Shown piece after piece: positions 16,840-25,786 of a DNA stretch of 64,000 nucleotides (position 1 is its first letter; each line of letters begins with the position of its first letter). A program made the translations under genes and the position numbers. Source of the stretch: Bacteroidota bacterium (GTDB taxonomy: Bacteria > Bacteroidota > Bacteroidia > 2-12-FULL-35-15); the NCBI GenBank assembly GCA_025963725.1, contig JAOQAE010000003.1:558001-622000 (forward strand). Direction: 5' to 3'. The notes beneath the pieces are model-generated. The model was not told the origin of the DNA and searched no databases. It saw only the letters and a program-made list of their open reading frames with translations.

Positions 16840-17838
16840 TTATCTGATAGTGCTGTAATCGCTGATGCTTACATCAGTTGATTTTCCTGTGAATTCAGCA
16901 AAATTTCCAACCATGGAATTGCTCAGCTCGGCATTTCTGATCTTGCTGTTGGTCTGGATGATGCTGTTCTTCACGGTGGAATTCTCAATGATGGTTTTAT
17001 CGCCGATGGAAGCATGAGGCCCAACGGTGGAGTTGATCAGCTGAACGCCTTCGCCGATGAAGCATGGCTCAATGATGGTGGAGCCCTGGTTCGTGAATTT
17101 ACTGGTGCGCGGCTGGTCTTTTATAAACTCAAGGATACGCGAATTGGTATACACGGTTGCATCTTTATTTCCGCAGTCGAGCCACTCGCTTACTTTGCCC
17201 GGGCTGAACTTTGTGCCTTTCGCTTTCATGTTCTCCAGCGCGTTGGTAAGCTGGAACTCGCCTTTATCGGTAATGTTGTTGTCGAGCAGGTATTGTAATT
17301 CCTTGCGGAGGTAATCGCCGTCCTTGAAATAGTAAATGCCGATAATGGCCAGGTCGGAAATGAATTCCTGCGGCTTCTCCACGAAATCGGTGATCACATT
17401 GTCGGCATCGATCTTCACAACGCCGAAAGGCTTGGGGTCTTCCACTTTTTGCACCCAGATGATGCCTTCTTTCGAAGAGTCGAGCTTAAAATCAGCTTTG
17501 AACAGTGTATCAGCAAAAGCCACAACCACTTTGCCGGTAACACATTCTTTTGCGCACATAATGGCATGAGCGGTTCCGAGCGGAGTGTCCTGGTAGAAGA
17601 TGCTTCCTTTGGCACCGAGGCTTTCCGCCACTTTCACGAGGTTGTCCTCGGCTTCTTTCCCGAAGCGTCCTACAACAAAAGCGATCTCATCCACTTTTTC
17701 GTCGCATACTTTTGTAATGTCTTCAACGATGCGCTGCACCATTGGTTTTCCCGCGATGGGGATCAAAGGTTTTGGAGTTGTTAATGTGTGCGGGCGCATA
17801 CGCTTTCCCATTCCCGCCATTGGTATAATTATCTTCAT
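16840..17838 (-). CDS. sugar-1-phosphate nucleotidyltransferase
   Basis: A 332-residue enzyme with the NTP_transferase signature MAGMGKRMRPHTLTTPKP at residues 8-25, so it would couple a sugar 1-phosphate to an NTP and release pyrophosphate. The C-terminal third (about 245-332) looks like a left-handed beta-helix of hexapeptide type (STIIEPCFIGEGVQLINSTV and following repeats). The sugar and nucleotide are not determined; relatives include glucose-1-phosphate thymidylyl- and uridylyltransferases and MurNAc-1-phosphate uridylyltransferases. It lies between dut and the TPR gene, in line with the envelope theme. Confidence 0.9.
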   Translation of the reverse strand: MKIIIPMAGMGKRMRPHTLTTPKPLIPIAGKPMVQRIVEDITKVCDEKVDEIAFVVGRFGKEAEDNLVKVAESLGAKGSIFYQDTPLGTAHAIMCAKECVTGKVVVAFADTLFKADFKLDSSKEGIIWVQKVEDPKPFGVVKIDADNVITDFVEKPQEFISDLAIIGIYYFKDGDYLRKELQYLLDNNITDKGEFQLTNALENMKAKGTKFSPGKVSEWLDCGNKDATVYTNSRILEFIKDQPRTSKFTNQGSTIIEPCFIGEGVQLINSTVGPHASIGDKTIIENSTVKNSIIQTNSKIRNAELSNSMVGNFAEFTGKSTDVSISDYSTIR

Positions 17839-17840
17839 AG

Positions 17841-17957
17841 ACCTCTCCCCTTAATCCCCTCTCCAAAGGAGAGGGGGCATGGCCGGGAAGCCACTGCTTG
17901 TTAGGTTAATACATATTTTTCAGCCGCTTCACCTCCCTTTGGGGAGGCCGGGAGGGG
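17841..17957. repeat. interspersed CCCCTCTCC/GGAGAGGGG hairpin repeats (two copies)
   Basis: CCCCTCTCC at 17856-17864, loop AAA, then GGAGAGGGG at 17868-17876 forms a perfect 9-bp stem. A second, degenerate copy with CTCCCTTTGGGGAG lies near 17933-17948. Related copies are at 20727-20765, 21854-21880, 35857-35931 and inside a coding sequence at 35986-36013. Translated copies give the peptide PLWRG or similar. The element fills the gap between dut and the nucleotidyltransferase gene. Confidence 0.75.
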
Positions 17958-18389
17958 TTATTTCCCTGTGCTCCCGAAACCGCCTTCGCCCCTGGCGCTT
18001 TCTTCGAGCTGTTCAACTTCAATCCATTCGGCCTGTTCATGCCTGGCAATCACCATTTGTGCAACGCGCTCGCCATTATTGATCGTAAAATCCTCGTTGG
18101 ACAAATTCACGAGGATCACTTTAATTTCGCCCCTGTAATCCGCATCGATCGTGCCGGGTGAGTTCAGCACGGTGACTCCGTTCTTAAAAGCCAGTCCGCT
18201 TCTCGGGCGGATCTGTGCTTCGTATCCAACAGGGATCTCAAGAAAAAGGCCGGTGGGAACAAGTGTGCGCTCCAGCGACCTTAAAACAACAGGCTCTTCC
18301 AGGTTTGCCCGCAGATCCATTCCGGCTGCAGCCAGCGTGGCATAACCTGGTAATTCGTGTTTTGACTTATTGATGATCTTAATTTTCAT
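17958..18389 (-). CDS. dut: dUTP diphosphatase
   Basis: A 143-residue trimeric-type dUTPase, which hydrolyses dUTP to dUMP and pyrophosphate. All five family motifs are visible: AGMDLRA (I), RPRSGLA (II), [11 protein letters not shown] (III), GERVAQMVI (IV) and [11 protein letters not shown] (V). Length is typical. Its ATG overlaps the end of the flippase gene by four bases, so the two are translationally coupled. The downstream nucleotidyltransferase gene is separated by the repeat element. Confidence 0.97.
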   Translation of the reverse strand: MKIKIINKSKHELPGYATLAAAGMDLRANLEEPVVLRSLERTLVPTGLFLEIPVGYEAQIRPRSGLAFKNGVTVLNSPGTIDADYRGEIKVILVNLSNEDFTINNGERVAQMVIARHEQAEWIEVEQLEESARGEGGFGSTGK

Positions 18390-19858
18390 GCCAACTGTCT
18401 GAATTTGTTTTTTTCGAGCTTCCAGGCAACAACAACAAATCCCACAAGCATTAAGTTGTTGATAAACAAGTTAATAGCCGCGGATTCTGTTCTTACCAAC
18501 AGGCTGATAAAGTACAAAGTTAATGATAAACCAAGGTAACCGAGGATCCGTTTCAAATCATAATTAACAGGGTAATGTTTATTACCCCAGAAATAGGAGA
18601 GCACCATCATGGAAGCATAACAGATCAGTGTTGCCCAGGCCGATCCCATGTAGCCGAAAGCCGGGATCCACAAAAGGTTAAGGCTGATGGTTATGATCGC
18701 CCCGAAAATCGTAAGTATGGCGCCGTAGCTGGTTTGGCCGGTAAGCTTGTACCAGATAGACTGGTTGATGAAGATACCGAGGAATAAATTAGCAAGCAGC
18801 AGGATGGGAACAACCGGGAGCCCTTCCCTGAAATTCTTCCCCACAAAATACTGGATCCATTGCATGTTCATCATGGTGCCGAGAAATATAATGGAGCAGA
18901 TGATCACAAAATATTTCATGATGTGCGCATAGGTCTGCTTTGCATCCTTTTCCTTTGAATGGCTGAAAAAGAAAGGCTCGGCGGCGAAGCGGAAGGCTTG
19001 TATGAAAATGGTCATGAGGATTGCGATCTTGTAGCAGGCGCCATAGATCCCGTTCATGCTTTTTCCCAGCTCGCCGGGGATGAGGTGCGGGATAAGCGTA
19101 CGGTCGAGCGTTTCATTCGCCATTCCTGCCAAACCTGCAATTAACAAGGGAAGCCCGTATTTCATCATCCGCTTCCAGAGCTCCGGATCCATTTTCCATT
19201 TCACGGAAAACAGCTCGGGAGCAAGCAGCAGCATGGTGATCACGCTGGCGGCGAGGTTGGAAATAAAAATATAGCCGATGCCGATGGAAGGGCTGTAGAT
19301 CATCTCCACAAAAGGCTTGAACACAGAATCAGAAGATTCATAAACACTTTTGCAGAACCAGAGGAAAAACAGGTTGAGGCCGATATTGATCGCGATGTTA
19401 AGCGATTTGATAACCGCGAAGCGCTTCGCTTTGTTCTGCTCGCGCAGCCTTGCAAAGGGAACAGCGGAGAATGCATCGCAGCCGAGAATGAAAGCGAACC
19501 AGATCACGTATTCGGAATGGCCGGAGAACTTGAGCTTTTCGGCAATGGGCGAGGCAAAAAAGCAGGCGATGATAATGAACAGGGCCGAGCTGAAGAACAG
19601 TGAGATCAGGGCGGTGGAATACACGGTTTTCTTTTCGGGCTCGCTTTGAGAAAAGCGGAAGAGCGTGGTTTCCATTCCATAGGTGAGAAACACCAGCAAA
19701 AAGGAAACGTATGAGTAGGCAGAAGTAACATCCCCGAACTCCGTGGTGGAGAATATGTATGTGTAGAGCGGGGTGAGAAAATAATTGAGAAGTCGCCCTA
19801 CAATAGTAGGTAAGCCGTAAATAGCGGTTTGGGAAGCGAGTTTCTTAAGAGGGTTCAA
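18386..19858 (-). CDS. Wzx-like polysaccharide flippase (MATE/MOP superfamily)
   Basis: A 490-residue membrane protein with about 14 predicted helices in the usual spacing of the polysaccharide-transport branch of the MOP superfamily. The N terminus has [19 protein letters not shown], typical of these flippases. It would flip lipid-linked glycans across the inner membrane. It is coupled to dut by a four-base overlap. The 60-base gap before it carries short direct repeats of the AAGTTAAAAGTT kind and no gene. Confidence 0.88.
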   Translation of the reverse strand: MNPLKKLASQTAIYGLPTIVGRLLNYFLTPLYTYIFSTTEFGDVTSAYSYVSFLLVFLTYGMETTLFRFSQSEPEKKTVYSTALISLFFSSALFIIIACFFASPIAEKLKFSGHSEYVIWFAFILGCDAFSAVPFARLREQNKAKRFAVIKSLNIAINIGLNLFFLWFCKSVYESSDSVFKPFVEMIYSPSIGIGYIFISNLAASVITMLLLAPELFSVKWKMDPELWKRMMKYGLPLLIAGLAGMANETLDRTLIPHLIPGELGKSMNGIYGACYKIAILMTIFIQAFRFAAEPFFFSHSKEKDAKQTYAHIMKYFVIICSIIFLGTMMNMQWIQYFVGKNFREGLPVVPILLLANLFLGIFINQSIWYKLTGQTSYGAILTIFGAIITISLNLLWIPAFGYMGSAWATLICYASMMVLSYFWGNKHYPVNYDLKRILGYLGLSLTLYFISLLVRTESAAINLFINNLMLVGFVVVAWKLEKNKFRQLA

Positions 19859-19923
19859 AATATAAGTTAAAAGTTAAAAGTTTTAGGTCAAAAGCGGGTC
19901 GCTAAAAACTACTTTTAACACTA

Positions 19924-20703
19924 TTACTTTCCTGTGAAATTGGCTTTACGCTTTTCAAGGAATGCGGTGGTTCCTTCTTTGAAGTCCTCGGTGCCAAAGC
20001 ATTTCCCGAACTCATTGATCTCGGTATCAAAGCCATCCACGCCATTTTCGAAATAGGCATTCACGCTGTTGATCACGCCTGTGATCGCCTTTGGTGATTT
20101 TGATTTTATCTTTTCAATGATCTCGATGCATTTCGCCATCAGCTGATCCGGCGCCACCACATAGTTCACAAGGCCTAAATTCAATGCCTGTTCCGCGTTG
20201 ATCATATCTGCGGTCATGTGCAGCTCTGCCGCCTTTGTTTTGCCGATGTACTGGATCAGCCGCTGTGTTCCGCCATAGCCGGCGATCAGCCCGAGGTTCA
20301 CTTCCGGCTGCCCGAATTTTGCATTGTCGCTCGCGATGCGCAGGTGGCAGGCCATGGAAAGCTCGCATCCGCCTCCGAGCGCAAACCCGTTCACAGCGGC
20401 AATTACCGGCTTCGGACAAGTTTCGATCGACCTGAAAACATCCTGCCCGGCTTTTGCCAGCGCCTTTCCCTGTTCAACCGAAAGGCCTACAAACTCTGCA
20501 ATATCAGCGCCTGCTACAAATGATTTCGGGCCCGAGCCGGTGATGATGATCGCTTTAACGGCATCATCCGCTTTTGCTGCCGCAATAGCTTCGCCGATCT
20601 CGGAAACGGTTTTTTTATTGAGTGCGTTTAGTTTGTCGGGACGGTTGATGGTGATCGTCAGGATGCCATTATCGTTGGAGCTGAGGAGGTTTTCGTAGGC
20701 CAT
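19924..20703 (-). CDS. enoyl-CoA hydratase/isomerase (crotonase family)
   Basis: A 259-residue crotonase. The oxyanion-hole segment is SFVAGADIAEF. Both catalytic glutamates of true hydratases are present: one in ALGGGCELSMAC and one in FGQPEVNLGLIAGYGGTQRL. It would hydrate short-chain enoyl-CoA in beta-oxidation or a related acyl-CoA route. A stand-alone B12-binding mutase subunit is encoded just upstream on the same strand, with only a repeat element between, which suggests a shared role in acyl-CoA or propionate metabolism (inference). Confidence 0.93.
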   Translation of the reverse strand: MAYENLLSSNDNGILTITINRPDKLNALNKKTVSEIGEAIAAAKADDAVKAIIITGSGPKSFVAGADIAEFVGLSVEQGKALAKAGQDVFRSIETCPKPVIAAVNGFALGGGCELSMACHLRIASDNAKFGQPEVNLGLIAGYGGTQRLIQYIGKTKAAELHMTADMINAEQALNLGLVNYVVAPDQLMAKCIEIIEKIKSKSPKAITGVINSVNAYFENGVDGFDTEINEFGKCFGTEDFKEGTTAFLEKRKANFTGK

Positions 20704-20726
20704 AGCAGGTATTGATTTTCGGTTTT

Positions 20727-20765
20727 GCCCCCTCTTCTTTGGAGAGGGGATTAAGGGCTGAGGTA
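20727..20765. repeat. interspersed CCCCTCT..GGAGAGGGG repeat
   Basis: This is a copy of the hairpin repeat also seen at 17841-17957, followed by the ATTAAGGGCTGAGG tail shared by other copies. It fills the gap between the crotonase and the B12-binding gene. Confidence 0.7.
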
Positions 20766-21173
20766 TTAGAAGTTTCTGTGTTCTTTAACATAGCTGGTGA
20801 TGTACTCCACAATGGTGGAGGTGTCGGTGCCGGGAGGGAACAATGTTCCAACGCCGAGCTCGTTCAGCTTTTTGATGTCGTTATCGGGAATGATGCCGCC
20901 GCCGGTAAGCAATACATCGGTCATTCCCTTTTCCTTCATGAGGTTCATGATCTTCGGGAAAACCGTGTTGTGTGCGCCGGATAAAATGCTGATGCCGATC
21001 GCATCCACATCTTCCTGCAGGGCTGCATTCACTACCATTTCAGGGGTCTGGCGCAACCCGGTGTAGATCACCTCCATGCCTGCATCGCGCAGAAAGGATG
21101 CGATCACCTTTGCGCCGCGGTCATGCCCGTCGAGGCCGACCTTTGCCACCAAAACTCGTATGGGTCTGTTCAT
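20766..21173 (-). CDS. methylmalonyl-CoA mutase-type cobalamin-binding subunit
   Basis: A 135-residue stand-alone B12-binding domain. The base-off/His-on signature is present: DGHDRG (DxHxxG), ISILSG (SxL) and LLTGGG (GG). Such small subunits pair with a separate catalytic chain in two-part acyl-CoA mutases, including methylmalonyl-CoA, isobutyryl-CoA and ethylmalonyl-CoA mutases. The catalytic partner is not in this window. The ATG at 21173 is chosen because the domain starts directly there ([17 protein letters not shown]); an upstream in-frame ATG at 21206 adds only non-conserved residues. Confidence 0.92.
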   Translation of the reverse strand: MNRPIRVLVAKVGLDGHDRGAKVIASFLRDAGMEVIYTGLRQTPEMVVNAALQEDVDAIGISILSGAHNTVFPKIMNLMKEKGMTDVLLTGGGIIPDNDIKKLNELGVGTLFPPGTDTSTIVEYITSYVKEHRNF

Positions 21174-21260
21174 GATCAGGTTAAAATTACGGTCACGAAT
21201 ATACAAAATAGTATTTGGTACGAATAGCGAATCTATACGAATATTACGAATTTGGGTAGC

Positions 21261-21371
21261 GTGTCATCCTGTCCCGATGGCTATCGGGAGAAGCGAATGG
21301 ATCTTTTTAATAATACAGGCGTTCTGAGACGGAGATTCTTCACTCCACTGCGTTCCGTTCAGAATGACAAA
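21261..21371. repeat. interspersed repeat, GTGTCATCCTG type, long copy
   Basis: The tract starts GTGTCATCCTG, contains GAAGCGAATGGATCT, and ends with the inverted partner TTCAGAATGACAAAAGAT. The ends are inverted (GTCATCCTG/CAGAATGAC), so it can fold as a long hairpin. A short copy follows at 21421. No gene is seen in this gap (21174-21454). Confidence 0.7.
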
Positions 21372-21420
21372 AGATTGTTTCCGGAATATCCGATTGTTAT
21401 CGAATTTACGATCTGTGTTA

Positions 21421-21455
21421 GCGTGTCATCCTGAGCGAAGCGAATGGATCTATCT
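21421..21455. repeat. interspersed repeat, GTGTCATCCTG type, short copy
   Basis: The tract holds GCGTGTCATCCTGAGCGAAG and then GCGAATGGATCT, the same family as 21261-21371. It runs up to the stop codon of the following small membrane protein gene. Confidence 0.7.
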
Positions 21456-21814
21456 TAAAGCATCGATCTCTTTTTTATAAGGAATGCGGCGATCGCGCAA
21501 ACAAGCAGGGCGCAGGCAGTATAGAGCTGGAACGCAACTGCCGGCCAGTGCATGATCCTGAATGCCTGTCCGGAAATAAAGAATGCGCCGGCGAGACAGA
21601 TAAAAGCGGAAACAAGGTCGTTTTTAAGAAATGTCCGCGTGCTGAACTGGAAGATAAAATACAGCAGGATGTTTATTGCTGCAAGCACAGCAACGCCTAT
21701 TAACACAGCTCCGGCTTTACCATGCAGGCTAACCTGGCTGAAGAGAAAAATGCCAGCGAGGATCGTTATAACCGCGGGAGGCAGGATATAGCGGATGAGG
21801 GCGCTTTGTTTCAT
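21455..21814 (-). CDS. small hypothetical four-helix membrane protein
   Basis: A 119-residue protein with four predicted membrane helices (about residues 8-26, 33-54, 64-85 and 92-112) and a basic C terminus. I do not recognise a named family; DoxX-like or DUF-type small membrane proteins have a similar plan. The ATG at 21814 is chosen because a -7 element stands 15 bases upstream, and because the extra upstream in-frame codons are a translated repeat (PLWRG type). Confidence 0.7.
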   Translation of the reverse strand: MKQSALIRYILPPAVITILAGIFLFSQVSLHGKAGAVLIGVAVLAAINILLYFIFQFSTRTFLKNDLVSAFICLAGAFFISGQAFRIMHWPAVAFQLYTACALLVCAIAAFLIKKRSML

Positions 21815-21828
21815 GTTGTTTTTTATTG

Positions 21829-21836
21829 CAAATATA
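21829..21836 (-). promoter_or_regulatory. candidate -7 element for the small membrane protein
   Basis: On the minus strand the bases read TATATTTG, a perfect TAnnTTTG, about 15 bases before the ATG at 21814. No TTG is seen at -33, where the interspersed repeat begins. Confidence 0.5.
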
Positions 21837-21853
21837 TGAAATGTAAAAAACAC

Positions 21854-21880
21854 ACCCCTAACCCCTCTCCAGAGGGGAAT
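21854..21880. repeat. interspersed CCCCTCTCC..GAGGGG repeat
   Basis: A short copy of the hairpin repeat family (CCCCTAACCCCTCTCC, then AGAGGGG), located just upstream of the -7 element of the small membrane protein gene. Confidence 0.65.
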
Positions 21881-21972
21881 TGATCCTGCACGCATTTTTA
21901 ACTGCGATTATTATCCAGAGTATTAATCACAAAAGTTAACCCTCTCCGAACTACCCACCACGAACTACAAAC

Positions 21973-24900
21973 TTATTCAACTGCAGGGAGCGAAACATAA
22001 AACGTAGTCCCTTCATTACTCTTTGTCTCAAAGGAGATCCGGCCGTTGATGGTTTCGATGATGTTTTTTACCATCGCAAGCCCGAGCCCCATGCCGCCAG
22101 TCTTGGTAGTGAAATTCGGCACAAAGATCTTTTCCAGCACATCCTCCGAAATGCCGCTGCCGTTATCTGAAATGCTGATGAGGTAGTAGTTGTTCTCTTT
22201 GCTGAGCGCGATCGTAATAATTCCTTTTTTCTCTTCCGGGATGGCCTGCATCGCATTTTTGATGAGGTTGTTGAACACGCGGATCAGCTGCTCTTTATCG
22301 GCAAGCACCAATGGAGCATCCCCGGCAAGGTTCTCATAAAAGATCGCGGCTTCGTCTGCATTCTTATACAAATCAACAGTGTTCACAATGGTCTGGTGCA
22401 GGTTCACCTGCTCGAGGTTGGCCTTCGGCATTTTCGCGAAATTGGAGAATTCCGTGGCAATGCTCGAAAGTGTATCGATCTGCTCGATGATCGTCTTTGT
22501 GAGCCGCTCCATTTTTTCATCCATGTCGGGAGCATCGTCCTTGTACGTGCGCTGCAAATGCTGAACGCTTAATTTCATTGGCGTAAGCGGGTTCTTGATC
22601 TCGTGCGCCACCTGCTTTGCCATTTCCCTCCATGCGCTTTCCCGCTCCGATTTTGCAAGTAATTCCGCGCTTTTCGAGAGCTCCGCGATCATCCGGTTAT
22701 ACTCGCTCACAAGGCTTCCGATCTCGTCGTTCTCCTTCCATTCGATCGGCTCGTTCGTTTTACCGAGGCGGATGTTGCTGAGCTTGTCCTGGATCAGCTT
22801 CAATGGCTTTGTAACGTAATTGGAGATGAAGATCGCGGTGATGATGGACAGGGCAAAGAGCAACACATAGATATTGATCAGCGCGACAAGGAATCCCGAG
22901 ATCTCTTTTTCAAGCTCGCTCTGCTTGGCGAAATACGGGAGGTTAAGATAGGCGAGGAGCTTGCCGTCCTTGTTTTTGAACGGGATGTAGGCCGAAAGGT
23001 ATTCGAGCTTCCCGATGCGCTCATCGTGGATGTACTCTGTTTTTCCAAGCACCGCCATTTGCAGGAAGGCTTCCGGGTTCATTTTTTTGGAAGTGAGCCC
23101 TTCGTCAAACACCTTCGAACTGGAGGATGAATACAGGTTTCCGTGCGTATCGTAAAAGTTAATATCGGTAAAGAATACGGAGGAAGATTTTTTCAGCACA
23201 AAGGAGATGTATTCCGAAAGGTTGGCTGTGAGCCTGTTCTCGGCTACGAGCTTATCTTCGATGTCGATCAGCACCGACTGGATCTTTTCGCTGATGTTCT
23301 CCTTGTTCTTGGTCTCGAACTGCTGCTTGATGTAATAGATCGTTCCGCCGCCAAACAGCGCAAGCGATGAAAGCACGATGAACACAAGCAATACCTGGAT
23401 GCGGTACTTGAAGCTGAAATTTTCCAGCAGCCTTCCGAGCGAGATCTGCCTGAAAAATAAAATGGAAAGCAGCAGCAGGCTGAAGAAGGAAAAAAGATAG
23501 GAGAAGGTGGTGACCTGCCCGAGCAGCCCGTCGTTACGCTTGCTCAGCACTACGAGCGTTTGCGGATCGGCATGATAGAGCAAGTGGTTGAAGCCGTCGG
23601 CATTGTAAAAATAAAATTGCTCGGTTGTTTTTAAGAACGAGGTGGAGGTGAGGTTGTACTGGAATTTTCCATACTGGTTGATAAGCTGTCCGTGCTTGTA
23701 TTTTGCATAGGAATAATTGCTGAGCTCCTGTGAGAGCCCGATATTCCGGTCGAGCAGCAATTCAGGAAAGCCGATCTCATCGGAGATGAACTTGGCATCC
23801 AGCTCCACGTAAAGGATGCCATACCGGGCATGTGTCTTCAGGTCGCGGTACAGCGGCAGCTTGGCGAGATAGCTGATCTTGCCGGAAGTGTTATCGAGGA
23901 AATAAAAATGTTCGTCGCCTGTTTGCCTTGCGCCGTTCGCGATCAGCTCGTCGAAATAAAGCGTATTGTCGAAGGCCACGTTCTGCGAGCGGATCACAGG
24001 CACGCACATGCTGTCGAACAGGGCAACGCGCACATCGTACTTTTCCCAGAAGCCGCTGAAATATTGCTGCTTGATGCGCTTCTCAAATTCCGCGGGCTGT
24101 TTGTTTGGGCCGCTTACAAACGACACGAGCACCGAATCGCTGTTCAGCCTTTTTTCAACATCCTGGAATAAAAGCTCGGCAACGGGATCCTGCTCTGCAG
24201 CCAGCTTTTCAGCGTAGATCTTCCGGCTTTCCTTTTCCTTTGCTTCGGTATGCTTCACAAGCACATGCACAGCATAGATTGAAAAAAGGAACACTAAAAA
24301 AACGATCCCCGAGAACGGATAAACCGCCTGGTTGCGCCTGATCAGCGCTACTGCAATAACAAGCAGGAAGGGCCAGAGCACGATGATCAGATCGAGGATG
24401 CCCAGCAAATAAGAGAGGATGAGGTGGATCGCGGAAGCAAGAAGAAAGATCAGGACGTACTGCTTCGTGTTTAGCTTCAACTGTTTCAGCACGTTCAGCA
24501 TTTTATCGGCGAACAGGAAATACACGAACAGCAGCAGCCCGAAAATGATGATGCCCACATAGCTGTATTGGTTCAGGCTGAAAATATTGTTGATGCCGAA
24601 AGGGATGTTGGAGTTCTGGATAATGCCGGAGAACAGGTTGGTGATGAGCCAGGAGAACCAGAAATAGCCGAGAAAAACGAGGAAGGTGATGATCTGCTTA
24701 TGCTGCGGCCGGATGCGCTGAATAAGCAAATTGAAGTCGAGCTCCGTGAAAATAAAATAGCTGATATAGAACAGCAGGATAATGTTAATGAGCAGGTCGC
24801 CGAGCGAGGTAAGCCACACCGATCCCGCATCGGCAAAGATCTTGGGGCCGAACAGGTCGAAGGAATAAAATCCTTCCGGGAAGGAGAACTGGATGCTGAG

Positions 24901-25674
24901 ATAACGCAGGAGAATGAGCGACGCGGCGAAGAGAAGTACGGCAGAATTCTTCCCGGTCTTGTGCTGCAGCGCAAGGCAGCGGTTCCGCAGGAACAGCACC
25001 AGCAGCAGGAAGCCGGCGAGGTTGAAGATCACCGCGATGTACGACCAGAAGGAAATGGAATTGTTGGCAGGATTGAACTCGAGGGAAAATAAATAGTCGT
25101 TGTTAATGTTCCGGATGTCGTTGCTCGCATTCGGATCATCAGTAATAAGGCGGGTTTCGGCGGGAACGGAAAAATCTTTCTGGAACTCGTTGACCAGGTA
25201 TTTATTCTGGTAAGGGTATTCATTTTTTATCAGCAGCAGGCCGACGATCGCTTTCGTTGTAGTTGAATTGGTATGCGGATGCACCACTTCAAACCAGCCG
25301 TTGCGCAGCTTTGCGGTCTTCGAATCGAGGCATACTTCCTTCATCCAGTTCTCCACCGCGATGGAATTATCGCTCCAGAATTTCAGCGTATCGTTCTCAT
25401 AGATCAGCAACGCGAGCCCTTCGTTCTGCATGAGGTCGTTGTAATACGCCGGCTTTTGCGCAAACAGCTGCTGGTAGCTTTCTGTTTCCGCCCTGCGCGC
25501 AAGGGAAAGCATTTCGGCGTTCAGCCGCTTTTCCTTTTGATGGAGCACGCCTTCAAAGTCTTTCACCGCCGGCGATTCGCCATCGGAGAACGGCCGGTGC
25601 AGGAAATGCGCCGCAATAAAGAACAGCGCCGCCAGTACAGGCAGGATAAATTTATTTTTATTCAGAAAGTGCAA
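21973..25674 (-). CDS. large NtrY-like membrane sensor histidine kinase
   Basis: A 1233-residue kinase. The N-terminal half has many membrane helices (one near residues 10-25, a cluster at about 215-480) and extracytoplasmic segments. A further helix pair lies near 740-795 and a last helix near 920-945, followed by a HAMP domain. The HisKA motif is VAHEIKNPLTPMKLS with the phospho-accepting His near residue 1023, and the HATPase domain has the N box, DNGSGI and GGMGLGLAMVKNI. The NPLTP variant is typical of NtrY-type kinases. No response regulator gene is adjacent, so it is an orphan here. The ligand is unknown. Confidence 0.88.
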   Translation of the reverse strand: MHFLNKNKFILPVLAALFFIAAHFLHRPFSDGESPAVKDFEGVLHQKEKRLNAEMLSLARRAETESYQQLFAQKPAYYNDLMQNEGLALLIYENDTLKFWSDNSIAVENWMKEVCLDSKTAKLRNGWFEVVHPHTNSTTTKAIVGLLLIKNEYPYQNKYLVNEFQKDFSVPAETRLITDDPNASNDIRNINNDYLFSLEFNPANNSISFWSYIAVIFNLAGFLLLVLFLRNRCLALQHKTGKNSAVLLFAASLILLRYLSIQFSFPEGFYSFDLFGPKIFADAGSVWLTSLGDLLINIILLFYISYFIFTELDFNLLIQRIRPQHKQIITFLVFLGYFWFSWLITNLFSGIIQNSNIPFGINNIFSLNQYSYVGIIIFGLLLFVYFLFADKMLNVLKQLKLNTKQYVLIFLLASAIHLILSYLLGILDLIIVLWPFLLVIAVALIRRNQAVYPFSGIVFLVFLFSIYAVHVLVKHTEAKEKESRKIYAEKLAAEQDPVAELLFQDVEKRLNSDSVLVSFVSGPNKQPAEFEKRIKQQYFSGFWEKYDVRVALFDSMCVPVIRSQNVAFDNTLYFDELIANGARQTGDEHFYFLDNTSGKISYLAKLPLYRDLKTHARYGILYVELDAKFISDEIGFPELLLDRNIGLSQELSNYSYAKYKHGQLINQYGKFQYNLTSTSFLKTTEQFYFYNADGFNHLLYHADPQTLVVLSKRNDGLLGQVTTFSYLFSFFSLLLLSILFFRQISLGRLLENFSFKYRIQVLLVFIVLSSLALFGGGTIYYIKQQFETKNKENISEKIQSVLIDIEDKLVAENRLTANLSEYISFVLKKSSSVFFTDINFYDTHGNLYSSSSSKVFDEGLTSKKMNPEAFLQMAVLGKTEYIHDERIGKLEYLSAYIPFKNKDGKLLAYLNLPYFAKQSELEKEISGFLVALINIYVLLFALSIITAIFISNYVTKPLKLIQDKLSNIRLGKTNEPIEWKENDEIGSLVSEYNRMIAELSKSAELLAKSERESAWREMAKQVAHEIKNPLTPMKLSVQHLQRTYKDDAPDMDEKMERLTKTIIEQIDTLSSIATEFSNFAKMPKANLEQVNLHQTIVNTVDLYKNADEAAIFYENLAGDAPLVLADKEQLIRVFNNLIKNAMQAIPEEKKGIITIALSKENNYYLISISDNGSGISEDVLEKIFVPNFTTKTGGMGLGLAMVKNIIETINGRISFETKSNEGTTFYVSLPAVE

Positions 25675-25683
25675 GTAACTTTA

Positions 25684-25691
25684 TATATTTG
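25684..25691 (+). promoter_or_regulatory. candidate -7 element for the TMTC-like gene
   Basis: TATATTTG fits TAnnTTTG. A TTC (not TTG) stands 20 bases upstream. The leader to the ATG at 25787 would be about 90 bases. It lies in the divergent gap just outside the start of the NtrY-like kinase gene. Confidence 0.4.
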
Positions 25692-25786
25692 AACGATAAA
25701 AATAAGGTTTATAAATTTAGCACAGGAAATCAATCGCATCCAAACCTTAAAACCGCCTGCAAACCTCATAAACCATACCAAAGCAC

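Noticed and set aside
24568-25092. 174-residue plus-strand frame inside the NtrY-like kinase gene
   Set aside because: Mirror of the membrane part of the kinase; charged low-complexity product typical of antisense frames.
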